Shown here in pieces: positions 44,643-54,400 of a stretch of 64,000 nucleotides of DNA (position 1 is its first letter; each line of letters starts with the position of its first letter). Below the pieces are notes generated by a model that saw nothing but the letters and a program-made list of their open reading frames with translations, did no database searches and was not told where the DNA came from. This DNA comes from Hyposmocoma kahamanoa (Eukaryota; Arthropoda; Insecta; Lepidoptera; Cosmopterigidae): assembly GCF_003589595.1 (NCBI RefSeq), contig NW_020654229.1:4554716-4618715 (forward strand), in the 5' to 3' direction. The translations under genes and the position numbers were made by a program.

Positions 44643-45305
44643 TCATTTTTCCGTTTATCGAAATGTTTTTTTTATTACAAGAAACGAAAGTAAAGCTTAC
44701 AATGCAGGGGGCATTATGGTCGCTTCTTTTTTGGAAAACTAAATTAATAACTCCAGTTCCTGATGTTTCTATTACAATTGAACCGCTCCAACGTCAACTT
44801 CTTCCAAGGGATTATGTCTGAACCCTTGTCAAAATATACAAAAATGTGTGACACGTTAAATCGGCGATAGTTAACGAAGTACTTTTAAAGTGATAATAAT
44901 ATAAAAAATAGTTTTTACTGTAAATTGTATTACAATTAGAATAAGATAAGAGTGGCGTGTTCTTTAGAACAAAATTCCTAAATTTAAACGCAGATTAAAA
45001 GAAATATCTCCAATTCGTCGTCGTTCAGCAATTAACCCCTAGATGGCAGCACATTACAAATTTCAATATAATATCCAAACGTCATTGTTGGTATTGAACT
45101 TTCAGAGATATGCCAACAGGATAAAGTTTAAATTGTATAAACAATTCAGAATATGTTATTTATTTTTAAATTTGAAATTACAACCAATAAATATCAAGAT
45201 TTTGTAGTGTTTCTAAGTAAGAATGTGTGAGTTTTGACGACATCGGTTCTAATAGTAATCGAGGCTTAAGGCGCTTCCATTGTTTTTTTTTCTTCCGTGA
45301 TATAG
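44643..45305. other. no feature seen
   Basis: AT-rich. Nothing recognised. Confidence 0.35.
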
Positions 45306-45786
45306 ACTCAACTCACACAGGCGCAGAGTCGAAGCGCCGTGACGCGTCATGTTTTTCGCCTATTGCCATTGACTTACAATTATATGGACGTCGGGTCCGC
45401 GCTAAAAAGTGTCCGAACTTATAGGGCGTTAAAATCGTATACAGAGCGTCATTCACGCTTTAGTCTTCGTTTGTTCGACTGACAGCGAAGCAAGCAAAAT
45501 TAGACAGTACTGCGATGACATTACAATTTAAATTCAACGTTTTAGCTTTTTCATATTCCTTTACATGTCACTACGTTTAAATAGGTTGACTTGGGACATT
45601 TTTTTCGTGGTTTTTGTATTAGACCCGTCGTCAATTTATTTGTAAGTCAATGCCTATTGCATATTCATCTCTATTTACCTCATGATTAAGGTTCAAATTC
45701 GTGTTATGCAAATTGTAAAAAAGGCATTGTAGTTGAAAGACAGGACGCGAGGCGACGCTTCGACTCTGCGCCAGTGTTAGTTGAGC
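45306..45786. mobile_element. MITE with CTCAACTCACACAGGCGCAG ends, carrying an inserted hAT-like MITE
   Basis: CTCAACTCACACAGGCGCAG AGTCGAAGCG at the left is mirrored by CGCTTCGACTCTGCGCCAGT GTTAGTTGAG at the right. One end of the same family is at 55000-55065. The younger MITE at 45367-45652 sits in it. Confidence 0.7.
45367..45652 (+). mobile_element. hAT-like MITE, long subfamily, TSD CCTATTGC
   Basis: Only a few differences from the 42467 copy. Perfect TSD CCTATTGC (45359-45366 and 45653-45660). Confidence 0.92.
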
Positions 45787-46130
45787 CATAGACTGTCGTT
45801 TTTGAAGATGTGTAAAATGACAGTTGATTGCGCAAAAGTGTTGTCCGCTTGCAAGCAGCTAGTCATTGCAGTCCATAAATATTCTTCCGACTATCGACTG
45901 ACTGTTGGTTACGCATGCGATAAATACTTAGTTGAATATGTTTGAATTGCATCATCATCGACCCTGAATTCGTCTAACTGGTAAGCACGTATTCATTTGA
46001 ATTGTGATTTTTTTTAGAACTTGTATTAAAAATACAAAGTTCTCCCGGGTTTCTTTTCGGTTTCAGGTCGAGATTTATTTTAAAACCTTAAAAAATCAGC
46101 TCAGTCAACTATGAACACAAATGATAACAA

Positions 46131-46235
46131 CGAATAGTCAACCGTGTCTATGGGACCTGTAAAGGGTTCGAAACGTTGGTTAATGAAAAAACAAATATGT
46201 ATATCACGAAAATCACGAAAACCTAAGAACTCGAT
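46131..46235 (+). mobile_element. Penelope-like tail relic
   Basis: GTCAACCGTGTCTATGGGAC CTGTAAAGGGTTCGAAACGT TGG, then AAACAAATATG and CGAAAACCTAAGAACTCG. Confidence 0.5.
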
Positions 46236-46339
46236 AACAAACACAATTTATAATAAAATCAACATGTTTTATTTATTTATGAGATCAACGTTATTATTGT
46301 TATAACGTTTTTATTTTATATCAACTGAACTAAATAGAA

Positions 46340-46910
46340 CACGTGTACTAAACTTAATCCCTAAAGGTCAAGTATAAAATCCCTTTATGGGATAAGCTCG
46401 CCTTTGTACCTACAATAACGTTTTATTTCTCTGTTAAAAATTTGTTGTACAATAAAGTGTTTACGTACATATGTATGTATACATACCCACGATATCAAAT
46501 CAAATCAAAATCAAAATCTTTATTTCAGACAAGATATCCATAAAGTGTTAGTAACAAAATCCTTACCATCTATGTTAATAAGAGTTATCTAGAATGTACA
46601 ATGTACCCTTATCCACCTATACCGTATGGGCCCATCGTTCCTCTCGGCCACTGTTCGAAGAATGCCATTGGCGCTGCCCCGCACCCTGCGCATCAGGGAT
46701 GCCACCCGCTTCCGCAAAATGGAGCTAAAACCGTCCACACGCGCCTCGGCAAACATTCCTGAAGCGCTACAGTAGCGCGGCAACCCCAACAGCATTCCGA
46801 GTGCGTCATTGTACTGGACGCACAGGGCGCGATACGCTTTCTGTGTATACTTGATATACCTACATTTTACAAATTACTTTTATTTCGATTCTAAAAAAAT
46901 AAATTCTGAA
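46340..46910 (+). repeat. TGGGATAAGCTCGCCTTTGT repeat, split by a LINE end
   Basis: Left part 46340-46500 and right part about 46845-46910 (CTACATTTTACAAATTACTT) are contiguous in the copy at 27775-27960. The LINE remnant between them is the later insertion. Confidence 0.65.
46501..46842 (-). pseudogene. non-LTR retrotransposon 3' end (polymerase C-terminus), reverse
   Basis: On the minus strand: KAYRALCVQYNDALG, then LPRYCSASGMFAEARVDGF, then LRKRVASLMRRVRGSANGIL and a stop near 46590. A 3' UTR and an (ATTTTG/ATTTG)n tail follow. This is the C-terminus of a LINE polymerase; the enzyme domains are lost by 5' truncation. GATAT occurs at both junctions. Confidence 0.7.
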
Positions 46911-46919
46911 ATAAAGCCA

Positions 46920-47215
46920 GTGTCCCTGCTACACCCAAGCTGCTCGACCCAAGCGGGACTTGGCGGAGGCTTGAGTTCCACCCCTATGTTGTGGATATTC
47001 GAAAGATTCGCGCCGAAGCGTTACGCTTCAACATTTATATGGCGAACGGCTATGGAGTGGAATTACATGCCTGCAGACTTATTCCCTGAACGTTATAACT
47101 TGGGTCTTTTCAAGGCGAGAGTGAATAGGCATTATTTAGGTGTGCATGATCCATCGTCGACCTCATCGTCACTTTCCATTAGGTGAGATGGAGGTCAAAT
47201 GCGCACTTATATCTA
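46920..47215 (+). pseudogene. second LINE polymerase C-terminal remnant, frameshifted
   Basis: One frame reads WRRLEFHPYVVDI. After a frameshift the next reads RYASTFIWRTAMEWNYMPAD, then FPERYNLGLFKARVNRHYLG. The W-N-x-L/M-P and F-K-x-x-V-N-R-H-L/Y-L-G pattern is the usual tail of insect LINE polymerases. It is a different lineage from 46501-46842. Confidence 0.7.
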
Positions 47216-47812
47216 TTTTTATTTAAAAAAATGCAAAAGAACCATAATTGTAAGGAAAAATTTGAATTTGAGGTAGTATAAACTCTTAAAAATTAAAATC
47301 GACCCCTCATTTAAGAAGCAACTGGTTTCCACCGCTCTCATTATTATTATCGCGATCACGCAGCTGTATTTTGATAAATCTAGCACAAATTTGTCCTCGT
47401 CTTAAACCGTTCCTATTGACCGACATAATCTTGCGCATGACTCACAGTAAAGTACCTACAAAACTTTGGTGCCTTGACAAAAAGTGAAAGTTGTAAAAAG
47501 GCGTAACTGTTGTTATAACTATTTCCAACAACGTCGTTACATTGAGAAATTGTCTTATTTTCCTATAGAACCTAATTATTTTTAGGGTTGACAAACGATA
47601 ATATTGTAGATAAATAAATCTGTTGCCTCCTTCAAATAATCATTTAAGAAACTGTTTCACCTCACTAGCTCGGAAAGGCTTTCTTTATCATTTACGCGCA
47701 AAAGCGTTTTTTCCACGCTAGCGTGGAAAACGTTTCTGGGATTCGAATTTCACGATGGACTGTGGTGTAATATATGTAGGTAAATCCATTGGTATATTTT
47801 ATTCTTATTATT
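47216..47812. other. no gene seen; perfect 22-bp palindrome at 47709-47730
   Basis: TTTTCCACGCTAGCGTGGAA AA is fully self-complementary. A frame through it has no family similarity. Confidence 0.4.
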
Positions 47813-48098
47813 CATTGACTTACAAATAAATGGACGACGGGTCTAATACAAAAACCACGAAAAAAATGTCCCAAGTCAACCTATTTAAATGTAGTAACAT
47901 GTAAAGGAATATGAAAAAGCTAAAACGTTGAATTTAAATTGTAATGTCATCGCAGTACTGTCTAATTTTGCTTGCTTCGCTGTCAGTCGAACAAACGAAG
48001 ACTAAAGCGTGAATGACGCTCTGTATACGATTTTAACGCCCTATAAGTTCGGACACTTTTTAGCGCGGACCCGACGTCCATATAATTGTAAGTCAATG
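47813..48098 (-). mobile_element. hAT-like MITE, long subfamily, TSD TTATTATT
   Basis: Reverse copy beginning CATTGACTTACAAATAAATG. Perfect TSD TTATTATT (47805-47812 and 48099-48106). Confidence 0.92.
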
Positions 48099-48106
48099 TT
48101 ATTATT

Positions 48107-48512
48107 GTTGACATTAAATTGACAACGATAATTAATTTTGTTTATTAAAACTGATTTCTTATAATTCACCTGTTTTTCATTCATCTACCATTTTCCTCGC
48201 TATAATGAAGTGAAAAGTAGTGTGGTTCGCTTGGCAGCAAAGTTGTTTTGCGTCTCGTGGCCAGAAACCTTCGATACGCCCAGGATTCAATACAAGCACT
48301 TGCGTCAAACAAGAACTTTGCAGCCTTGCATAACAAATAACTATTGTTTACTCAGGTGTCTAACAACACTGGCAGTCGCTTATGTACCATTTTACTACTG
48401 ACATTAATATCCCAACCACAAATATCCACCCAATCAATGCCTCTGCCACGTGTAAAGTGTGAGTTTTCGCTAGCAACCTCGTAAATTACTTCACAATTTT
48501 GTACGGCAAATT
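48107..48512. other. no supported gene; 63-codon frame at 48210
   Basis: This stretch is slightly GC-richer, but the frame has no recognisable domain or splice context. Confidence 0.3.
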
Positions 48513-49030
48513 CATCGAATATATAAACAGAAATAGAGACGAACTAAGGGCCATCCATCACTGGCAACTCATCAGGCAAATGGGGCTTATATCTCTTTTA
48601 AATATCAACTCTCGTTGGCACTGAAATCACAAATTAGAAAGCTGAAGTAATACAGCGGCAACAACTGACCTGTGTACACGTTTCCGTATATACCAAAATT
48701 CTGTATTTATTGTAATAAAGATAACATCTCTAACTGTGGGGGGCTGTTCCATTCGGTGGTGTGGGAAAAACAGCAAAACATCCAATTACAAAACAAACGG
48801 AATCACATTTCATCGGTAATTAAATATAAAATATGTAATTTTTAAATTTTCGTCCATTATAGCAAAACCCAAGTTAAACTGATCGATTTGAAGTGAAACA
48901 ATTGACGACACCCGTCAATTGTTTCGAATTCGGGTTGGTAAATCGGAGTACATTTGTGACCGTAAAGATTTGGCAGAATAGTTTTCACATAAATGACATT
49001 TCGTCTCTATTTCTGGTTATATACTCGATG
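48513..49030 (-). mobile_element. CATCGAGTATATAACC-end MITE, copy 3, perfect 8-bp TSD
   Basis: Starts CATCGAATATATAAACAGAA and ends TGGTTATATACTCGATG. GGCAAATT flanks both sides exactly (48505-48512 and 49031-49038). This establishes the element ends and its 8-bp duplication. Confidence 0.9.
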
Positions 49031-49184
49031 GGCAAATTATATAGACTCCTTGACGCGAGTATATAGCGTACTGTACACGCGGTAGAATTTTTACTTATTA
49101 AAATATCAAATATGACGCTGCTAGTGTCTCCCGAGACACGAGGTTTTTATACCTAATTATGTACTCATAGCATACAATTTTCTT

Positions 49185-49470
49185 TCTTTTTTTATAACAT
49201 CAAGTGACGGGAAGAACAAGTCGTGCGCCTGATGGTAAGCTACACGCCTGTCCCTAACAGTTACAGTGCCACTCAGAGCTTTAAATTGCAAAGATCTGAG
49301 AGCCATTGCTACTGAGCCCGTCACCCTGAGACATAAGTTGACAAGTCCCATGTACCTGTAATTTCACCAGCACCCTTACCCTTCAAAACCGGAACACAGT
49401 AATGCTGACATTACTGCTTGGCGGCAGAAATAGGTAAGATGGCAGTACTTCCCTGGACGACCTCTTTCAC
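49185..49470 (-). repeat. ~290-bp interspersed repeat, complete reverse copy
   Basis: TTTATAACATCAAGTGACGG through ACTTCCCTGGACGACCTCTT TCAC. Good reference copy of the family. No RNA polymerase III boxes or inverted ends were recognised, so the class is unknown (SINE or LINE 3' end). The overlapping frames are spurious. Confidence 0.85.
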
Positions 49471-49685
49471 ATAGAGCTCTGTTGCTATTAAACATGTCTA
49501 CGAGTAAATAAAATAATGAAATAGAATCAATATTTAGTTATATATTTTGTTAACAATCCATGACAACAAATGCAATTATTTATTAATAAATTTTAAACTA
49601 TTTCAGCCAAACAAACACAAACAACAAAAAACCAAAGAGGTAGATTATGATCTGACCAAGTAGCGTTTATATTTTAACCTTAGAC

Positions 49686-49913
49686 CATTGACTTACAATT
49701 ATATGGACGTCGGGTCCGCGCTAAAAAGTGTCCGCACTTGTAAGGCGCTAAAATCGTATACAGAGCACGACACTCCGCTTTAGTCTTCATTTGTTCTACT
49801 GACAGCGCGATACTGCGGTGACATTACAATTTAAATTTCGAATAGGTTGACTTGGGACATTTTTTCGTGGTTTTTGTATTAGACCCGTCGTCCATTTATA
49901 TGTAAGTCAATGC
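49686..49913 (+). mobile_element. hAT-like MITE, short subfamily, TSD CCTTAGAC
   Basis: Same ends as the long subfamily but 228 bp. It has its own diagnostic bases (GTAAGGCGCTAAAATCG, TTCATTTGTTCTACTGACAG) and an internal deletion. Perfect TSD (49678-49685 and 49914-49921). Confidence 0.92.
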
Positions 49914-49921
49914 CTTAGACT

Positions 49922-50347
49922 ATTTCTTTTTTCGTTTATATTTCGTTCATAGCGTTCGAGTCTTAGAGGATGGAATGTTTCCATAGTCTAAGGTTCGAGT
50001 AGCGTCTGTGGCTAGCGTCTTTTCAATTCAGTGGCTGGCGAGTAGGTGCCATAGACAATAGAATTTTGATTCAGAACTAAAAAGAGCGCATTTTGTATAT
50101 GGTGTACGTATTATTTAAATTCTATGTATAAAGAACGTTGTGGTGTATATTGCAAGCGTAGAGGGAGAATAAAAATCTCCCTCTATGATTGTAAGTTATT
50201 TATAGACTATCTAACGTTTAATTAATTACGTTGGCTAATTATTAGATAAACTTAGAAATAAAAAGATGTAGCGGTATTTTAAATTTTTATTGAACGTCAG
50301 GATGTTTGACCGCGATATTCAATTTTTTTTGTGAAATTACTCCACTA
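49922..50347. other. no feature seen
   Basis: Contains a short inverted GAGGGAGA/TCTCCCTC pair near 50160-50185 and otherwise nothing. Confidence 0.35.
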
Positions 50348-50581
50348 TAGTCCATCTGTTTAGGTACTTAACTAAATGTAAACAATCTTGAGATGTCTAT
50401 TTAATGAAATATACATTTATAAAATGATTTTCCCTTACCTTCAAATACAAAATACAAATACTTAGCTTCATATGAAATTGCATGCCTATTTTTATGCCTA
50501 TTGATTTGTAAAGCATGTGTTTCAATAAAAAGATGTATCAAGATTGTTTACATTTAGTTAAGTACCTAAACAAATGGACTA
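50348..50581. mobile_element. MITE with long TAGTCCAT...GTTTAGGTACTT arms, TA-flanked
   Basis: About 47 bases at the left (GTTTAGGTACTTAACTAAAT, then GTAAACAATCTTGA) are mirrored at the right with one or two mismatches. TA flanks at 50346-50347 and 50582-50583. The near-identity of the arms suggests a recent insertion. Confidence 0.8.
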
Positions 50582-50614
50582 TAGTTTGTTATAATTAATA
50601 ATACAAACATCGAA

Positions 50615-50830
50615 CACTTAGAAAAAATTCCTTCTATCCGGCCGGATTCGAACCGACGTCTCTTAGCAAACCGTGCCAGATGCTATGTCAACTATGCAAC
50701 GGAACGAACCATCGGATTTTTGTATTTGGTTTTCAACGACTTTTTAGCCGTAGCGCCATCTACGGTTCGAATCCGGCAGGATCAATGGAATTTTTTCTAA
50801 ATGCGATCTTTGTATTAATAAATATAGCAG
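50615..50830 (-). mobile_element. tRNA-related repeat with inverted B-box-bearing ends
   Basis: Read on the minus strand: GGATTCGAACC, then AGATGGCGCTACGGCTAAAA, then GGTTCGTTCCGTTGCATAGT, then the B box GGTTCGAATCCGGCC and AAGGAATTTTTTCTAA. The B box plus AATTTTTT tail is present at both ends in opposite orientation. It contains the unfilled site for the Copia insertion at 62859-63546. Confidence 0.65.
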
Positions 50831-50878
50831 TATTTTTCAATACTCAATATAATAGCAGCAGTGGAGCTCCATGTCGAA

Positions 50879-51150
50879 TGGTTCGTCCAGAGAGGTACTG
50901 CCACCTTACCTATTTCTGCCGCCAAGAAGTAATGTCAGCATTATTGTGTTCCGGTTTTGAAGGGTAAGGGCGCTGGTGAAATTACAGGCACATGGGACTT
51001 GTCAACTTATGTCTCAGGGTGACGGGGCAAGTGGCAGTGCCCCTCAGATCTTAAAGCTCTGAGTGGCACAGTAACTGTTATGGACAGGCGTATAGCTTAC
51101 CATCAGGCGCACGACGTGTTCGTTGCGTCACTTGATATTACAAAATAATA
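50879..51150 (+). repeat. ~290-bp interspersed repeat, forward copy
   Basis: GGTTCGTCCAGAGAGGTACT GCCACC to CACTTGATATTACAAAATAA. It lies about 280 bases upstream of lipase exon 1. Confidence 0.85.
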
Positions 51151-51327
51151 TATATATTTATTGCATTCATATGGTACATGTCTTTAAATTAAAATAATGC
51201 CACACATATGAGTTATTTATCAAATAATAATGAAAATATGTCACATAATAAGAAATACGTCATATAATAAGCAGAATTATGTTTTTACATCGCCAACCCT
51301 AAGAAAATGATCAGCACGTTATCGCTC

Positions 51328-51396
51328 AGATAACGCGGCAAGCGGAATATAATTCGCAATTATTTTAAATTTACATTCATATCAATACTTTGATAA
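51328..51396 (+). promoter_or_regulatory. putative lipase promoter with two GATA sites
   Basis: AGATAA (51328-51333) and TGATAA (51391-51396) fit the WGATAR consensus of GATA factors, which drive many insect gut genes. AATATAAT near 51346 is a weak TATA candidate about 80 bases before the ATG. Placement is inferred from position alone. Confidence 0.35.
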
Positions 51397-51428
51397 TATT
51401 TATTTAAATTCTCATTTTGGCGTGAAAA

Positions 51429-51471
51429 ATGCTAATCTTTGGCGTTCTTTTTCTTTTTGGCGCTGTTTATG
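51429..51471 (+). CDS. lipase exon 1 (signal peptide)
   Basis: ATG in context GAAAAATGC, 14 codons plus one base, then donor G|GTATGT. Encodes a hydrophobic leader; the Ala that completes it is split across the intron. Confidence 0.75.
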
Positions 51472-54400
51472 GTATGTACTTTTTTATTTCATTAATTACC
51501 TTACGAAACTCCTTGTTGATCTATTACGTGACTTCTACTAGGTGTAGGTATAACATTAAGCTAATGCTTAATGTTACCATAATTGGTAAGCAATAATAAT
51601 ATTCATAATATTGTAGCAGTAATAGAGTTACTTGAGAAAGAGTTTGCCCAGGGAAGTACTGCCAACTTACCTATTTCTGCCGCCAAGAAGTAATGTTAGC
51701 ATTATCGCGTTCCAGTTTGGAAGGGTAAGGGTGCTGGTGAAATTACAGGCACATGGGACTTGTCAACTTACGTCTCAGGGTGACGGGCGCAGTAGCAATG
51801 GCTCTCAGATCTTTGCAATTTAAAGCTCTGAGTGGCACTGTAACTGTTAAGGACAGGCGTGTAGCTTGCCATCAGGCGCACGACTCGTTCGTCCCGTTAC
51901 TTGATATTATAAAAAAGATATCTAATAATGATACCGTCCGTTTAAAATATCAAAATTAATGTTTTATATAGCGAATGTCTTAAACACATATCTGATGTAA
52001 TAGTTTATGTCAAGTAACCACATCATTTATTTGGTTCTGAGCCCCAAAAATCGATCTCTTGGTGGATCAGATTTATTTTATATTATTTTCTATTGCCACC
52101 GCATTCCGTGTGTCCTTACAAGATTATTTTTGGTAGGTGCTGTGGTTCAGTCAACAAGAAAATTTGTTTTAACAGTCAACGTCTTTAACCCTTTGTTATT
52201 TTCTTAAATTATACCAAAATACAATTTGAGCAAAAAATAGCACTTGTAAATGTCAATATTAATGACCTGGTGCAAAAAAAGTATTGTCTGCGATAATTAT
52301 AACATTTGATTACGATTGCTCAATAAATTTGCTTTTAAAACTTCTTTTTCTCTTGTCTGTACTTACTTCCAAAAACAATTAGGGGATCCGTTGAGAGTTG
52401 CAAAATATAGACTGGATTCAAAATTGGCGGTGGATCAGTTACATTACAAGGGATCAGATGGGTACAACTCTCTCAAACTAGGCAATTCCTGAGCAACCGG
52501 GGTACTACCCAGTACACCCAAACAAGAACCAATAAAATGTTTATTTCCACATTTGTTCTGCGGGAATCGAACCCAGGACTTCGTCATCCTATAGTGCAAA
52601 GTCTTGGGCCACCGAGGTCGACAAATGATGAGTGTGTTTTTTGTCTTGCGCCATTGTAATCGCAGTACCGTAAACAATTTCTAATTATGGTGGCGCAAGA
52701 CAAAAAACTGGCAAGTGATATTGAAACTTAGCACTTTTATCACAAAGAATGTCCGGTGGCAGCTTCGGGCGATGACCGTCTCCAAGTTGTAACCAGCCGA
52801 TGTCAGAAATTTCAATTCAGAGTTACTACAAGTCAGTATCTTTAATTCCAAAGATTCTATCAAGGCTAGATACACACACACACCGACACGACTACACACC
52901 AACCACGTTTTTGGGGAAGATCAGAAGCATTAACTACTAACTGATGCTTTTGTAGTGTTGTATAGGTAATAATAAATTTTATTCTAGAAAACCTGTTATT
53001 GGCTGTACTATTTTAAGTTTTACTTTGTATATTTATGATATTGCAAACGCTGTTGGTTTTCAATAAAAATAAAAAGATCTGACTCACTGCCATTGCAGCC
53101 ATTACCATAACTCCTCAGTGGCCGAACGGTTACCATGCCGGATGGGTTCGATTCCCAGGCCAGGAGAAATATGTGTATGGCGTATATTTATTTATCTCGT
53201 GAGTTTGGGTGTATTTTGTGGTTGTGTAATGTGTGTGTCCATGGCACCCGCGATACAGGACTTCCCTAGTGCGAGGCTATGAGTGTGTTGTGTTATTATT
53301 TCAACAATTTTTCAACAATTTATTAGTTATTATTACCAAATAAAAGTTCAACGTACATTAATATTATGCAAAAACGAGTCGGTACAAAAATGAAGAGATT
53401 ATTGTTATTAATAATAATAATAATAATAACGCACACACTCAACATAGCCCCGCACTAGGGAAACCCTGTATCGCGGGTGCCATGGACACACATAGACAAC
53501 CACAAATTACACCCAAACTCACGAGAGAAATAAATGTAGGCCATACAAATATTTCACCCGGCCCGGGGATCGAACCTGGGATCTCTGCGTGGCAGTCCGG
53601 CATGGTAACCGTTCGGCCACAGAGGCAGTTATTATAATTATAACATAAAGTAAAATAACATGAATTACATAAAATTGACAAGTCCCATGTGCCTATAGCT
53701 TTACCAGCACCCGTATCCGTCAAAACTGGAACGCAGTAACGCTCGTATTACAGCTTGCTAGCAGAAACGTGTACTTTCAGTGGCAGTACTTACTTCCCTG
53801 GATGAACTCCTTTACAAGGAGTTTTGTGAAAGAGTGAATACCATAAAAATAAAATAAAAATAAAATAAAATGCATTTATTTCGGACAACGTTGATCCATA
53901 GGGTGTTAGTATTACAAAACGAACTTTAAATAATAACTATGTTAGTACCTAAACTTAAATGGAGAGAAGACCAGTGCCTTAATAGGCTACTGTCCCACCT
54001 GTCAGCTACAACAGACAGGAGTCTGTGACGGCTGGCGCGCATTCTGCGCATCGACGCGCTGCAGCGCTTGCGCAACGTCGCGCCGAATCCGTCGACATTT
54101 GCGACCGCGATCATTCCCGAAGCGCTACAGCGTCGTGGAAGAAGTAAAAGCACCCTAAATGCGTCGTTGTATTAGACCCGCAAAGCATCGTGGGATCGTT
54201 GTGCGAACCTGCTCCATAGACTGCAAGAATACAACGATGTACAGTACGCTTTAAATATGTTATTATTATTGTTATAAATAGAAGCTTTTTTTCCAGCTAT
54301 TCCACCAGAACATCTTAAGCCAGTAAACCTTCCGTCCGTCCAACACTCAAGTCCGCCGGTAAACAACACTGGAGTCCAAGCCGTTGACTTTACTGTTGCC

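Noticed and set aside
53439..53723. 94-codon reverse frame
   Set aside because: It lies over a SINE and the ~290-bp repeat; the same peptide (VSLGVICGCLCV) appears at every family A copy.
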